Of a DNA stretch of 6,794 nt, positions 1 to 6,357 are shown piece by piece. The position numbers were made by a program, and so were the translations under genes. The stretch covers positions 1 to 6,794 of the forward strand of contig JABEVH010000258.1 of NCBI GenBank assembly GCA_013043915.1. The letters run 5' to 3'. Position 1 is the stretch's first letter, and each line of letters starts with the position of its first letter. Source of the DNA: Pseudomonadales bacterium. GTDB lineage: Bacteria; Pseudomonadota; Gammaproteobacteria; Pseudomonadales; Moraxellaceae. The notes under the pieces were generated by a model that did no database searches, had not been told where the DNA came from, and worked only from the letters and a program-made list of their open reading frames with translations.

Positions 1-393
1 AGCCACGCGTTCAAGCAATGACCTGAACTGCGCTTTGACCTTATCAAGATCCTCTTGCGTGCGTCCCTCGAATCTGGCCACCAGCACTGGGGTGGTATTA
101 GATGCCCTGATCAACCCCCAGCTCTGCGGAAAATCAACCCGCAGTCCATCAAGGGTAGTCACGGAGCCTGTTGCAAAATCAGCAGCAGCTTTCAATTTTT
201 CCACTAAAGCGAACTTCTCTGCATCTGACACCGGAATATTAATCTCTGGCGTGCTGACATTCTCAGGAAATTCTGCGAATAAAGCATCCGCCCCTGTCAT
301 GTCCAGGGAAAGAATTTCAAGCAGACGAGCTCCTGAGTACATGCCATCATCAAAACCAAACCAGCGGTCATTAAAAAAGATATGGCCGCTCAT
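1..393 (-). pseudogene. algC: C-terminal part of AlgC-type phosphomannomutase/phosphoglucomutase, cut off from the main gene by an in-frame TAG (partial at window edge)
   Basis: Reading leftward from the ATG at 393-391, 131 codons stay open to the window edge in the same frame as the main gene. The product begins MSGHIFFNDRWFGFDDGMYS, which is the end of the family's substrate-recognition loop (usually GEMSGH) plus the following domain 3. Further on, RASNTTPVLVARFE is the phosphate-binding loop of domain 4. Judged against the P. aeruginosa enzyme from memory, only a few residues are missing beyond base 1. The stop TAG (396-394) directly abuts this ATG, so restart of translation is conceivable, but I see no clear Shine-Dalgarno sequence ahead of it. 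Conservation through the whole segment suggests the break is recent or is an artefact. It could be a sequencing error in an intact gene, a true nonsense allele, or a separately translated C-terminal piece. I cannot decide between these. Confidence 0.75.
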
Positions 394-2538
394 CTACACT
401 GCTAATGCAGCGCCTGTTTCTTTCAATTTGGCCTTGATGTAAGAATGACCTGTACGCGACATAATCGGGCGACCACCATGTTCAGCAATCAAGCTGCGCA
501 GGTCACGCGTGCATTTCACATCAAAAATAATATCCGCACCCGGATGACTAATTAGGACATGTTTAGCGAACAACATCATCAATCGATCTGCAAAAATACT
601 CTTGCCCGCAGGAGTAACCACCCCTAACCGATCACCATCTCCATCAAAAGCCAGACCTATATCAGCCTTATGGGAAGCAACAGCATCGATAAGATCACGA
701 AGATTTTCAGGTTTGGATGGATCCGGATGGTGATTTGGAAAGTTACCATCCACCTCACAGAATAACGGAATCACCTCACAACCTAGTGAAGTAAAAAGTT
801 TGGGGGCTATATCACCCGTAATACCATTACCCGCATCGATAACCACTTTCAAAGGTCTAGCCAAAGCAACATCTGAATTTATACAGTCAATGTAAGACTT
901 GTTGATCGTCTTCTGCTGTAATTGCCCTTGGCCCTGGCGTAAATCACCTTGCACGATGCGCTGGTAAAGTGCAGTAATCGCCTCCCCAGCCAGGGTTTCA
1001 CCTGCCAGCACAATTTTCAACCCATTATAGTTGGGTGGATTATGGCTACCCGTAAGCATGACCCCTGACTCGCTACCTAAAGTCTTGGTCGCAAAATATA
1101 AAACCGGTGTAGGCACTCGGCCTACATCCGTCACATTCACCCCCGATTGACGCAAACCCGTAATCAAGGCTTCAATCAGCTCAGGCCCAGACAATCGCCC
1201 ATCTCTCGCTACAATCACAGTGCTTTGTTTGCGTAGGATGGCTTCACTACCAATAGCCTGGCCAATTAAGGTCACAACCTCTGCAGTCAACTGAGTTCCT
1301 ACGACGCCTCGAATATCATAGGCACGAAAAATACTGGGGTCGACCTGAGTCTCTCGTTTGGGTGTCGCTTCAACTGTTGCCATACGCGGGCTCTCTACCA
1401 CTTGGGGTGTAATTTCCGTGACTTGCTCACGACGGTGTGAAGCATCACGCGCCAACAGACGGCTATCCTGTTCATTCATACTCACCTTCTCAATAATTTC
1501 ATGAGCCGAACCCACAACATGGCGAGAGGTTGAGCCTAGCTTTATCGCTACGTTTGATTGCTGGAAAAGATGGCGAAGTTTTTCCCCCATGTCTGACATA
1601 AGGGGAAAAACTGTAACAACATTAGGAGATACCGCTCCGTTCAGCAGACCATCTACCTGTATCAACAGGGCAGCCACATCAGACTTCAACTGATTTTTCA
1701 AACGCCAGAACAACAACCCCAACACCATGAAAATTATACAGGACTGCCCCACCAATACGATGAAAAATATCTTGGTAAATGCAGAAGGAACCTCTAAACC
1801 GGGGCCAGGTGAAAACTCCAAAATGAGATTGGCACTGCGAGTGGGTAAATGAATGGCATATGGTGATGCCCAAGAAGCATTACCTGCTGACATAGCCACA
1901 ACAGACTGATTGCTGTGTACAGCTTCACGCAGCACGACATAACCATCATTAGCTGCGAATTCGCGAAATTCCCCGGCGAACTCAGGCATATCGAAACTGG
2001 CCGTCAATGCCCCTATAACTTGCCCCGACTCTCGCAATGGCAACACTAGATTCAATAGCCTGCGCCCTTGTACATAGCTGATTTCAGGGGGGGCATTTTT
2101 ACCTTCAAAAACACGGTTCAGCATATCCTGTGTGGAAAAAGGCAAATCAGTGGCCAGTCCTATGCTGGCGTAATTAACTGGCAACACCGCAAAATGACGC
2201 AATTTTGGGTTGTCAGCCTGTATTTGACTGCACATCTGGTTAACCGTACTTAAATCGCCGGTTTGCAAGCCTTTGACAAACTCCGGCCGATTGAGTTCAT
2301 CAAGCTCTTGTTGTGTCGTACGTATGGCATCATTGGTCAGGGCCAAATAATGACGGGCATATAACAAACTTAATTGCGCTATATTGTCATTACCCCAGCG
2401 CACTATCACCAGTTCATAGAGCAACCCATCCGTCAAAATCAAAACCAGCAACAGTGTAGCCAAAGAAACACTTGCACTTCGTAACCACGAGATGGCCTTC
2501 GCTTTCTCGTTGCCAACCTTATCCGTCTTCGCAACCAT
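394..2538 (-). CDS. algC: Membrane-anchored phosphomannomutase/phosphoglucomutase (AlgC family), truncated by an amber stop
   Basis: This 714-residue product belongs to the alpha-D-phosphohexomutase family, which interconverts hexose 6- and 1-phosphates via a phosphoserine. It supplies mannose-1-P and glucose-1-P for LPS and exopolysaccharide. Residues about 22-46 and 254-279 are hydrophobic membrane segments flanking a roughly 200-residue, probably periplasmic, sensor-like domain. A polar linker runs to about residue 400. The catalytic part starts at FRAYDIRG (404-411). The active-site loop TGSHNPP is at 496-502 (Ser498 is the phosphoserine), the metal loop DGDGDR at 632-637, and TGHS at 696-699. 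The protein stops at ALAV, where the family continues with GEMSGH, so part of domain 3 and all of domain 4 are lost. Long N-terminal extensions are known in pseudomonad and xanthomonad relatives. The start ATG has GAGGGAG 4 nt upstream, overlapping the dut stop. As written, the protein is probably inactive. Confidence 0.9.
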   Translation of the reverse strand: MVAKTDKVGNEKAKAISWLRSASVSLATLLLVLILTDGLLYELVIVRWGNDNIAQLSLLYARHYLALTNDAIRTTQQELDELNRPEFVKGLQTGDLSTVNQMCSQIQADNPKLRHFAVLPVNYASIGLATDLPFSTQDMLNRVFEGKNAPPEISYVQGRRLLNLVLPLRESGQVIGALTASFDMPEFAGEFREFAANDGYVVLREAVHSNQSVVAMSAGNASWASPYAIHLPTRSANLILEFSPGPGLEVPSAFTKIFFIVLVGQSCIIFMVLGLLFWRLKNQLKSDVAALLIQVDGLLNGAVSPNVVTVFPLMSDMGEKLRHLFQQSNVAIKLGSTSRHVVGSAHEIIEKVSMNEQDSRLLARDASHRREQVTEITPQVVESPRMATVEATPKRETQVDPSIFRAYDIRGVVGTQLTAEVVTLIGQAIGSEAILRKQSTVIVARDGRLSGPELIEALITGLRQSGVNVTDVGRVPTPVLYFATKTLGSESGVMLTGSHNPPNYNGLKIVLAGETLAGEAITALYQRIVQGDLRQGQGQLQQKTINKSYIDCINSDVALARPLKVVIDAGNGITGDIAPKLFTSLGCEVIPLFCEVDGNFPNHHPDPSKPENLRDLIDAVASHKADIGLAFDGDGDRLGVVTPAGKSIFADRLMMLFAKHVLISHPGADIIFDVKCTRDLRSLIAEHGGRPIMSRTGHSYIKAKLKETGAALAV

Positions 2539-2542
2539 GATA

Positions 2543-2549
2543 CTCCCTC
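2543..2549 (-). promoter_or_regulatory. Ribosome binding site of algC, overlapping the dut stop codon
   Basis: On the minus strand GAGGGAG lies 4 nt before the ATG at 2538-2536. It shares bases with the dut TGA (2550-2548), so ribosomes ending dut uncover or occupy this site. This supports translational coupling and fixes the long form as the start, rather than an internal methionine near the catalytic domain. Confidence 0.7.
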
Positions 2550-3003
2550 AAGAACGTCCCGAATGACCAAATCCACCACTTCCACGGGTGCTACTGACAA
2601 ATTCCTCTACGACTTCGAATCTCAGCTGCTGCACAGGAACCACAACCAACTGGGCAATACGCTCACCGGGCTGTATGGTAAAAGCATCGTGCCCACGATT
2701 CCAGCAGGAAACCATCAACTCCCCCTGATAATCGGAGTCGATGAGACCTACCAGATTTCCCAACACGATTCCATGCTTATGCCCCAAACCCGAACGAGGG
2801 AGTATAAGAGCGGCGTATCCAGGATCTGCGATATAGATAGCAAGCCCCGTCGGAATCAATACCGTGGCGCCCGGTTCCAGGGTAAAAGCTGTATCCCAGC
2901 ACGCTCTTAAGTCTAGACCAGCAGACCCATCCGTAGCATAAGCTGGCAGCGGAAGGCTATGCCCCACCTTGGGATTTAAGATCTTAATTTGAACATCCAT
3001 CAT
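2548..3003 (-). CDS. dut: dUTP diphosphatase (dUTPase), trimeric family
   Basis: The enzyme hydrolyses dUTP to dUMP and pyrophosphate, keeping uracil out of DNA and feeding thymidylate synthesis. With the start chosen here it has 151 residues, the normal length for the homotrimeric family. All five motifs are visible: AGLDLRA (28-34), PRSGLGHKHG (69-78), GNLVGLIDSDYQGEL (82-96, with the probable water-activating Asp91), PGERIAQ (112-118) and the flexible C-terminal arm RGSGGFGHSG (140-149), whose Phe145 stacks on the base. An earlier ATG at 3021 would add six residues. I prefer 3003-3001 because GGAAGGGG lies 8 nt upstream and the protein then aligns with E. coli Dut. This start overlaps the coaBC stop as ATGA, so the two are probably translationally coupled. 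The ATG at 3000 is a second possibility. Confidence 0.96.
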   Translation of the reverse strand: MMDVQIKILNPKVGHSLPLPAYATDGSAGLDLRACWDTAFTLEPGATVLIPTGLAIYIADPGYAALILPRSGLGHKHGIVLGNLVGLIDSDYQGELMVSCWNRGHDAFTIQPGERIAQLVVVPVQQLRFEVVEEFVSSTRGSGGFGHSGRS

Positions 3004-4208
3004 GCCGATGGCCCCTTCCATTGTTTCATGATGAGTCCCACCAACTGCCGGGCAATGTCCATCTTAGGTGCCTTGGGCAAGGCGCAGTCGCCGTTTTTCC
3101 AAAATATATGCATGGCATTATGCTGAGCCGCAAAACCAATTCCCGGTTGGGACACATCATTACAAGCTATCATATCGAGCTTTTTGCGCTTCATCTTATC
3201 TAGCGCATAAGCGTGAACGTGCTGGGTTTCAGCAGCAAATCCAACGACAAAAGGCTTGTTCGGCTGCTCAGCCACTCTGGCAAGTATATCCTCTGTCTTC
3301 TCCAGCTTCAGGGTAAGTTCTGCCTCCGTTTTTTTAATTTTATGCTGAGCAAGCTCCCTGGGCCGGTAATCAGCCACGGCGGCTGAACCGACAAAAACAT
3401 CTATGCCATTCAACCGTGACAATGTCGCTTCCAGCATCTCGGCAGCGCTGACAACAGAAACCATCGTCACTCCCTGCGGGGGTGGCAGGGACACCGGGCC
3501 ACTAACCAAGGTGACATGAGCTCCACGCTCCTGGAATGCCTTGGCAACACAGTAACCCATGAGACCACTGGAGTAATTACTAAGATAACGCACAGGATCC
3601 AATTTTTCCTGCGTAGGACCCGCCGTCAGCAAGACATGCAAGCCGTGCATATCTTTAGGCTGAAAATGCGCCGCAACCTGCTCCACCAGATCCATAGGTT
3701 CCATCATACGCCCAGGTCCGACATCACCACAGGCCTGCTGTCCTTCAGTGGGCCCCCATACCCGTACACCATCCTGCAACAAATTTGCATAATTACGCTG
3801 CACAGCAGGCGCTTTCCACATCTGCTGGTTCATGGCAGGAGCCACTGCACGTATGGCTGTTGTCGCCAGCCACAGGCTTCCTAATAAATCATCAGCCCAT
3901 CCATGAGCAAGCCTAGCCATGGTATGGGCAGTCGCAGGCACAACCAACACCAGCTCAGCCCAGCGCGCCAGCTCAATATGCCCCATACCCTGCTCAGCCC
4001 TAGGATCAAGCAAATGCGTGTGTACCGGCTCACCTGACAAGGCCTGCATGGTAAGCGGAGTGATGAATTCACAGGCAGACGCTGTCATGACGACTCTGAC
4101 CTCGGCGCCTCGATCCTTAAGGCGTCTGACTAATTCAGCGCATTTGTAAGCGGCTATGCCTCCCGTGATGGCGATGACAATACGTCGCTGTAAAAGAATA
4201 TCAACCAT
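3000..4208 (-). CDS. coaBC: Bifunctional phosphopantothenoylcysteine decarboxylase / phosphopantothenate-cysteine ligase
   Basis: The 402-residue protein carries out two successive steps of coenzyme A synthesis in the cytoplasm. CoaB uses CTP to join 4'-phosphopantothenate to cysteine, and CoaC decarboxylates the product with FMN to give 4'-phosphopantetheine. The N-terminal CoaC half shows GGIAAYK (16-22), the catalytic His77 in GHIELARWA, PAMNQQMW (124-131, with Asn127) and ACGDVGPGRM (159-168, with Cys160). The CoaB half begins near residue 190 with LLTAGPT, then DPVRYLSNYSSG (204-215, with Asn211), AAVADYRP (276-283) and KIKK (290-293, with Lys290). All the key residues I know from the E. 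coli enzyme are present. GGAG lies 4 nt before the ATG. The gene is first in a leftward operon with dut and algC, and it diverges from radC. In E. coli dut and radC flank it in the same way. Confidence 0.97.
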   Translation of the reverse strand: MVDILLQRRIVIAITGGIAAYKCAELVRRLKDRGAEVRVVMTASACEFITPLTMQALSGEPVHTHLLDPRAEQGMGHIELARWAELVLVVPATAHTMARLAHGWADDLLGSLWLATTAIRAVAPAMNQQMWKAPAVQRNYANLLQDGVRVWGPTEGQQACGDVGPGRMMEPMDLVEQVAAHFQPKDMHGLHVLLTAGPTQEKLDPVRYLSNYSSGLMGYCVAKAFQERGAHVTLVSGPVSLPPPQGVTMVSVVSAAEMLEATLSRLNGIDVFVGSAAVADYRPRELAQHKIKKTEAELTLKLEKTEDILARVAEQPNKPFVVGFAAETQHVHAYALDKMKRKKLDMIACNDVSQPGIGFAAQHNAMHIFWKNGDCALPKAPKMDIARQLVGLIMKQWKGPSA

Positions 4209-4210
4209 GG

Positions 4211-4257
4211 TGCTCCGCCATCATTCCTTCATAGGAGCAAAGATACCATAAGCTCCT
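4211..4257 (-). promoter_or_regulatory. coaBC leader with two mutually exclusive short hairpins over the ribosome binding site
   Basis: In the coaBC transcript three related segments occur in order: AGGAGC (4257-4252), UGCUCCU (4239-4233) and GGAGCA (4216-4211). The last contains the coaBC Shine-Dalgarno sequence (4216-4213). The middle segment can pair over 6 bp with either neighbour. Pairing with the first leaves the ribosome site free, and pairing with the last hides it. The stems are short and I see no known riboswitch motif, so regulation is an inference. The transcript would have to start right of about 4257, and I found no convincing -10/-35 pair for it. The same 91-bp gap must also serve radC. 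Confidence 0.3.
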
Positions 4258-4287
4258 GCTAAGGACAGAGCCATCACCACCTGATTT

Positions 4288-4293
4288 AAGGAG
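4288..4293 (+). promoter_or_regulatory. Ribosome binding site of radC
   Basis: AAGGAG lies 6 nt before the ATG at 4300. This near-ideal sequence and spacing fixes the radC start. A radC promoter is not obvious: weak hexamers such as TTCCTT (4224-4229) lack a good -10 partner at normal spacing. Confidence 0.75.
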
Positions 4294-4299
4294 ATCAAT

Positions 4300-4974
4300 A
4301 TGGGCATCAAGGATTGGCCTAAAAGCGAGCGTCCCCGTGAAAAGCTCTTACACAATGGGCCTCAATCACTTTCAGATGCCGAATTATTGGCTCTTTTTTT
4401 ACGCTGTGGACGAGCAGGGCAGAGTGCCGTAGATCTTGGCCGTCATCTTCTGCAGGAACTGGGCGGTTTAACAGGAGTTCTTGCTGCCAGCCGCGAACAC
4501 TTCACTTCAGTTCCTGGTTTGGGCCCCGCTCGCTATGCGGAACTGCAAGCTGCCCTTGAATTAGGTCGACGACAATTAGGCGAAGATGGACAACGATTGG
4601 GGGTGCTTTCAAACCCTACAGCCACCCGCCAATACCTCACAACCTGGTTGCGTCATCGACAGCAAGAAGTTTTTGCCTGCCTTTTTCTCGATAGCCAACA
4701 TCGAATTATTGCAGGCAAAGAAATGTTCTACGGCACGATTGACAACGCTAGCGTCCATCCCCGTGAAATCGTACGACTGGCCTTACAGCATAACGCTGCA
4801 GCGGTCGTTCTGGCCCATAACCATCCCTCAGGAGTTGCTGAACCCTCCATGGCTGACCGACAAATCACCCACATGATCCAGCAAGCTCTGAACCTCATTG
4901 ATGTCAGGGTACTTGATCATGTGGTGATAGGCGGCAAACATGCCACCTCTCTGGCTGAAATGGGCTGGCTTTAA
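4300..4974 (+). CDS. radC: RadC/YicR family JAMM-domain protein
   Basis: The 224-residue product has the normal RadC length and layout. The N-terminal part carries RPREKL (11-16) and the helix-hairpin-helix-like VPGLGPARYAELQAA (about 71-85), a DNA-binding fold. The C-terminal MPN/JAB domain has the full zinc-site signature: Glu156 in HPREIVRLAL, HNHPSG at 173-178 (His173, His175), then PSMAD with Asp186. It closes with DHVVIG and SLAEMGWL, both typical of the family. The original assignment of E. coli radC to DNA repair was later traced to another gene, and the cellular role remains unclear; the domain resembles metal-dependent isopeptidases. The gene diverges from coaBC as in many gammaproteobacteria. 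In E. coli rpmB-rpmG lie on its other side, but here a carboxypeptidase gene converges with it, one base away. Confidence 0.95.
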   Translation: MGIKDWPKSERPREKLLHNGPQSLSDAELLALFLRCGRAGQSAVDLGRHLLQELGGLTGVLAASREHFTSVPGLGPARYAELQAALELGRRQLGEDGQRLGVLSNPTATRQYLTTWLRHRQQEVFACLFLDSQHRIIAGKEMFYGTIDNASVHPREIVRLALQHNAAAVVLAHNHPSGVAEPSMADRQITHMIQQALNLIDVRVLDHVVIGGKHATSLAEMGWL

Positions 4975-4975
4975 A

Positions 4976-6157
4976 TCAGCCAATACGAGTAAAAAAACGC
5001 ACGATATGCTGCCACAGCCTTTTGAAAAACCCTGCCTGTTCATCAGGCTGCAACGCTATCAAGGGCTGTTCAGCATAAGGCTTGCCATTTAAAGTGGTCA
5101 CCACTTTTCCCAGCACTTGTCCTTGGGCTATAGGGGCGTGCAGGTCCGGATTAAGAATAATACTGGCACGCAAACCCGACTGTGAACCCTTAGGAATCGT
5201 TAGGGCCAAATCACTACCCAAACCCGCGGCTACGGTATCCTGCTGTGCAAACCACACATGCACATGCGTTAGCGGAGTTCCGGAGCGATAAGGAACAACC
5301 GTCTCATAAAAACTGTAACCCCAGTTAAGCAAAGCACGTGGCTGATCTGCGCGGGCCTGCTTACTATCTGTCCCCAACACCACAACAATCAGACGCATCC
5401 CATGGCGTTTTGCCGAAGCCACCAGCGAGTAACCTGATTCATCCGTATGACCAGTCTTGAGACCATCAACCGTGGGATCGGTATAAAGTAGAGCATTACG
5501 ATTTCCCTGGGTATGACCACCCCACGCAAATTCACGTTCACTGTAGATGGGGTAATAATGAGCATTATCGCGAATGATGGTTCGTGCCAGTATAGCCAAG
5601 TCCCTGGCTGAAGAATAATGCTGTGGATCTGGCAAACCCGATGCATTCATATAATGCGTATTGACCAGACCCAGCTGTTGCGCTGTGCTATTCATGATGT
5701 CAGCGAAGGCAGACTCTGTACCTGCTATATGCTCAGCCACCGCCGTACATGCATCATTGGCTGAAACCACGATAATGCCGCGCAGTAAATCAATCACCCG
5801 TGCCTGCCCATTCACCGGCAAAAACATGGTGGATTCCTGATTGCTGCCATGCCGCCATGCCTTATCGGAAATCGAAACGGCATCATCTTCGTGTAACCGA
5901 CCTTCAAGCAGGGCTCGCTCCACGATATAACTGGTCATCAGCTTAGTCAGGCTGGCTGGCCCTAAGCGTTGATCGGCATTTTTGGCAGCCAGCACTTGCC
6001 CGCTCTCAAAATCCATCACCAAATACGCCTTATCGTCAAGCGCTGGCGGAGCAGGAACTATAATCTCGGCATGAGCTACGCTAAAAAGCATCCCTAGCAC
6101 AGCAACGCCCTGCAAGAGCTGCCGCATAACGCGCGATTTTGAATCCACAAATGCCAT
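4976..6157 (-). CDS. dacA: Serine-type D-Ala-D-Ala carboxypeptidase (PBP5/6 family, peptidase S11)
   Basis: This periplasmic, inner-membrane-attached penicillin-binding protein removes the terminal D-Ala from peptidoglycan pentapeptides and so limits cross-linking. With the start used here it has 393 residues, close to E. coli PBP5. The N-terminal signal peptide ends at AHA, with likely cleavage after residue 30. The three active-site motifs are complete: SLTK (69-72, nucleophile Ser69 and Lys72), SAN (132-134) and KTG (234-236). A smaller C-terminal beta domain follows, then an amphipathic tail (FFKRLWQHIVRFFTRIG) rich in Phe, Trp and Arg, typical of the membrane anchor in this family. The frame stays open to an ATG at 6271, but that would put 38 polar residues before the signal peptide. 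The ATG at 6157 has CAGGGA 7 nt upstream. The call could equally be dacC; the exact paralogue cannot be told. Confidence 0.93.
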   Translation of the reverse strand: MAFVDSKSRVMRQLLQGVAVLGMLFSVAHAEIIVPAPPALDDKAYLVMDFESGQVLAAKNADQRLGPASLTKLMTSYIVERALLEGRLHEDDAVSISDKAWRHGSNQESTMFLPVNGQARVIDLLRGIIVVSANDACTAVAEHIAGTESAFADIMNSTAQQLGLVNTHYMNASGLPDPQHYSSARDLAILARTIIRDNAHYYPIYSEREFAWGGHTQGNRNALLYTDPTVDGLKTGHTDESGYSLVASAKRHGMRLIVVVLGTDSKQARADQPRALLNWGYSFYETVVPYRSGTPLTHVHVWFAQQDTVAAGLGSDLALTIPKGSQSGLRASIILNPDLHAPIAQGQVLGKVVTTLNGKPYAEQPLIALQPDEQAGFFKRLWQHIVRFFTRIG

Positions 6158-6164
6158 GTCAATA

Positions 6165-6170
6165 TCCCTG
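6165..6170 (-). promoter_or_regulatory. Ribosome binding site deciding the carboxypeptidase start
   Basis: CAGGGA on the minus strand ends 7 nt before the ATG at 6157-6155. The methionine ten codons further in (6127-6125) has no such sequence at usable distance, and the one at 6271 would spoil the signal peptide. The 6157 start is therefore preferred. Confidence 0.55.
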
Positions 6171-6217
6171 AGGTTTAAGCAAAAAAGCGAACGTAGTTTA
6201 TCACTTTCATGCTTAAC

Positions 6218-6235
6218 AAAAGTGAGATCACTTTT
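6218..6235. promoter_or_regulatory. 18-bp palindrome, candidate operator ahead of the carboxypeptidase gene
   Basis: AAAAGTGA (6218-6225) and TCACTTTT (6228-6235) form perfect 8-bp arms around GA. A third half-site, TCACTTT, lies at 6201-6207, exactly 27 bp from the matching arm and thus on nearly the same DNA face class. The site sits 61-78 bp before the start codon at 6157, where a repressor could cover the transcription start. The 2-bp spacing does not fit CRP (TGTGA-N6-TCACA) or FNR. No regulator can be named. It may alternatively form a small hairpin in the mRNA leader. Confidence 0.45.
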
Positions 6236-6239
6236 ATTT

Positions 6240-6267
6240 TGCATAAAAATTAACAACACATTGTCAG
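6240..6267 (-). promoter_or_regulatory. dacA: Candidate promoter for the carboxypeptidase gene
   Basis: On the minus strand CTGACA (6267-6262, five of six to the -35 consensus) is followed after 16 bp by TATGCA (6245-6240, only the first three bases match a -10). Transcription would begin near 6233, inside the palindrome. The -10 match is poor, so this is a suggestion only. Confidence 0.22.
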
Positions 6268-6288
6268 ACATTAAGACTGTGTAATACT
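6261..6288 (+). promoter_or_regulatory. Candidate promoter for the tRNA-Ala gene (distal)
   Basis: TTGTCA (6261-6266, five of six to consensus) and AATACT (6283-6288, four of six) are 16 bp apart. Transcription would start near 6295 and give a leader of about 60 nt. It overlaps the leftward candidate promoter for the carboxypeptidase gene back to back, so the two could compete for polymerase. Confidence 0.28.
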
Positions 6289-6319
6289 CGTATATAGCTC
6301 ATGTACCTCTTGCGCTTAC

Positions 6320-6349
6320 TTCATATTGCTGGAGGCAATGCGTTACAAT
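6320..6349 (+). promoter_or_regulatory. Candidate promoter for the tRNA-Ala gene (proximal)
   Basis: TACAAT (6344-6349, five of six to -10) is preceded after 18 bp by TTCATA (6320-6325, four of six to -35). The start would fall at about 6356, leaving almost no 5' leader before the tRNA at 6358. A small perfect hairpin, ATTGC/GCAAT (6325-6329 and 6335-6339), lies between the two boxes. This has the better -10 of the two candidates. Confidence 0.35.
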
Positions 6350-6357
6350 GATGGCAT

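Noticed and set aside
394..396. TAG as a programmed selenocysteine- or pyrrolysine-type recoding site
   Set aside because: Selenocysteine uses TGA, no recoding machinery is present here, and the expected residue is glutamate. The disturbed adjacent codon points more to error or mutation.
35..442. Open frame of 135 codons on the plus strand
   Set aside because: It lies antisense to the well-conserved C-terminal part of algC, and its translation looks like no known protein.
6158..6271. Longer N-terminus for the carboxypeptidase starting at 6271
   Set aside because: It would place 38 polar residues before a clear signal peptide, and would put the palindrome and candidate promoter inside the coding region.
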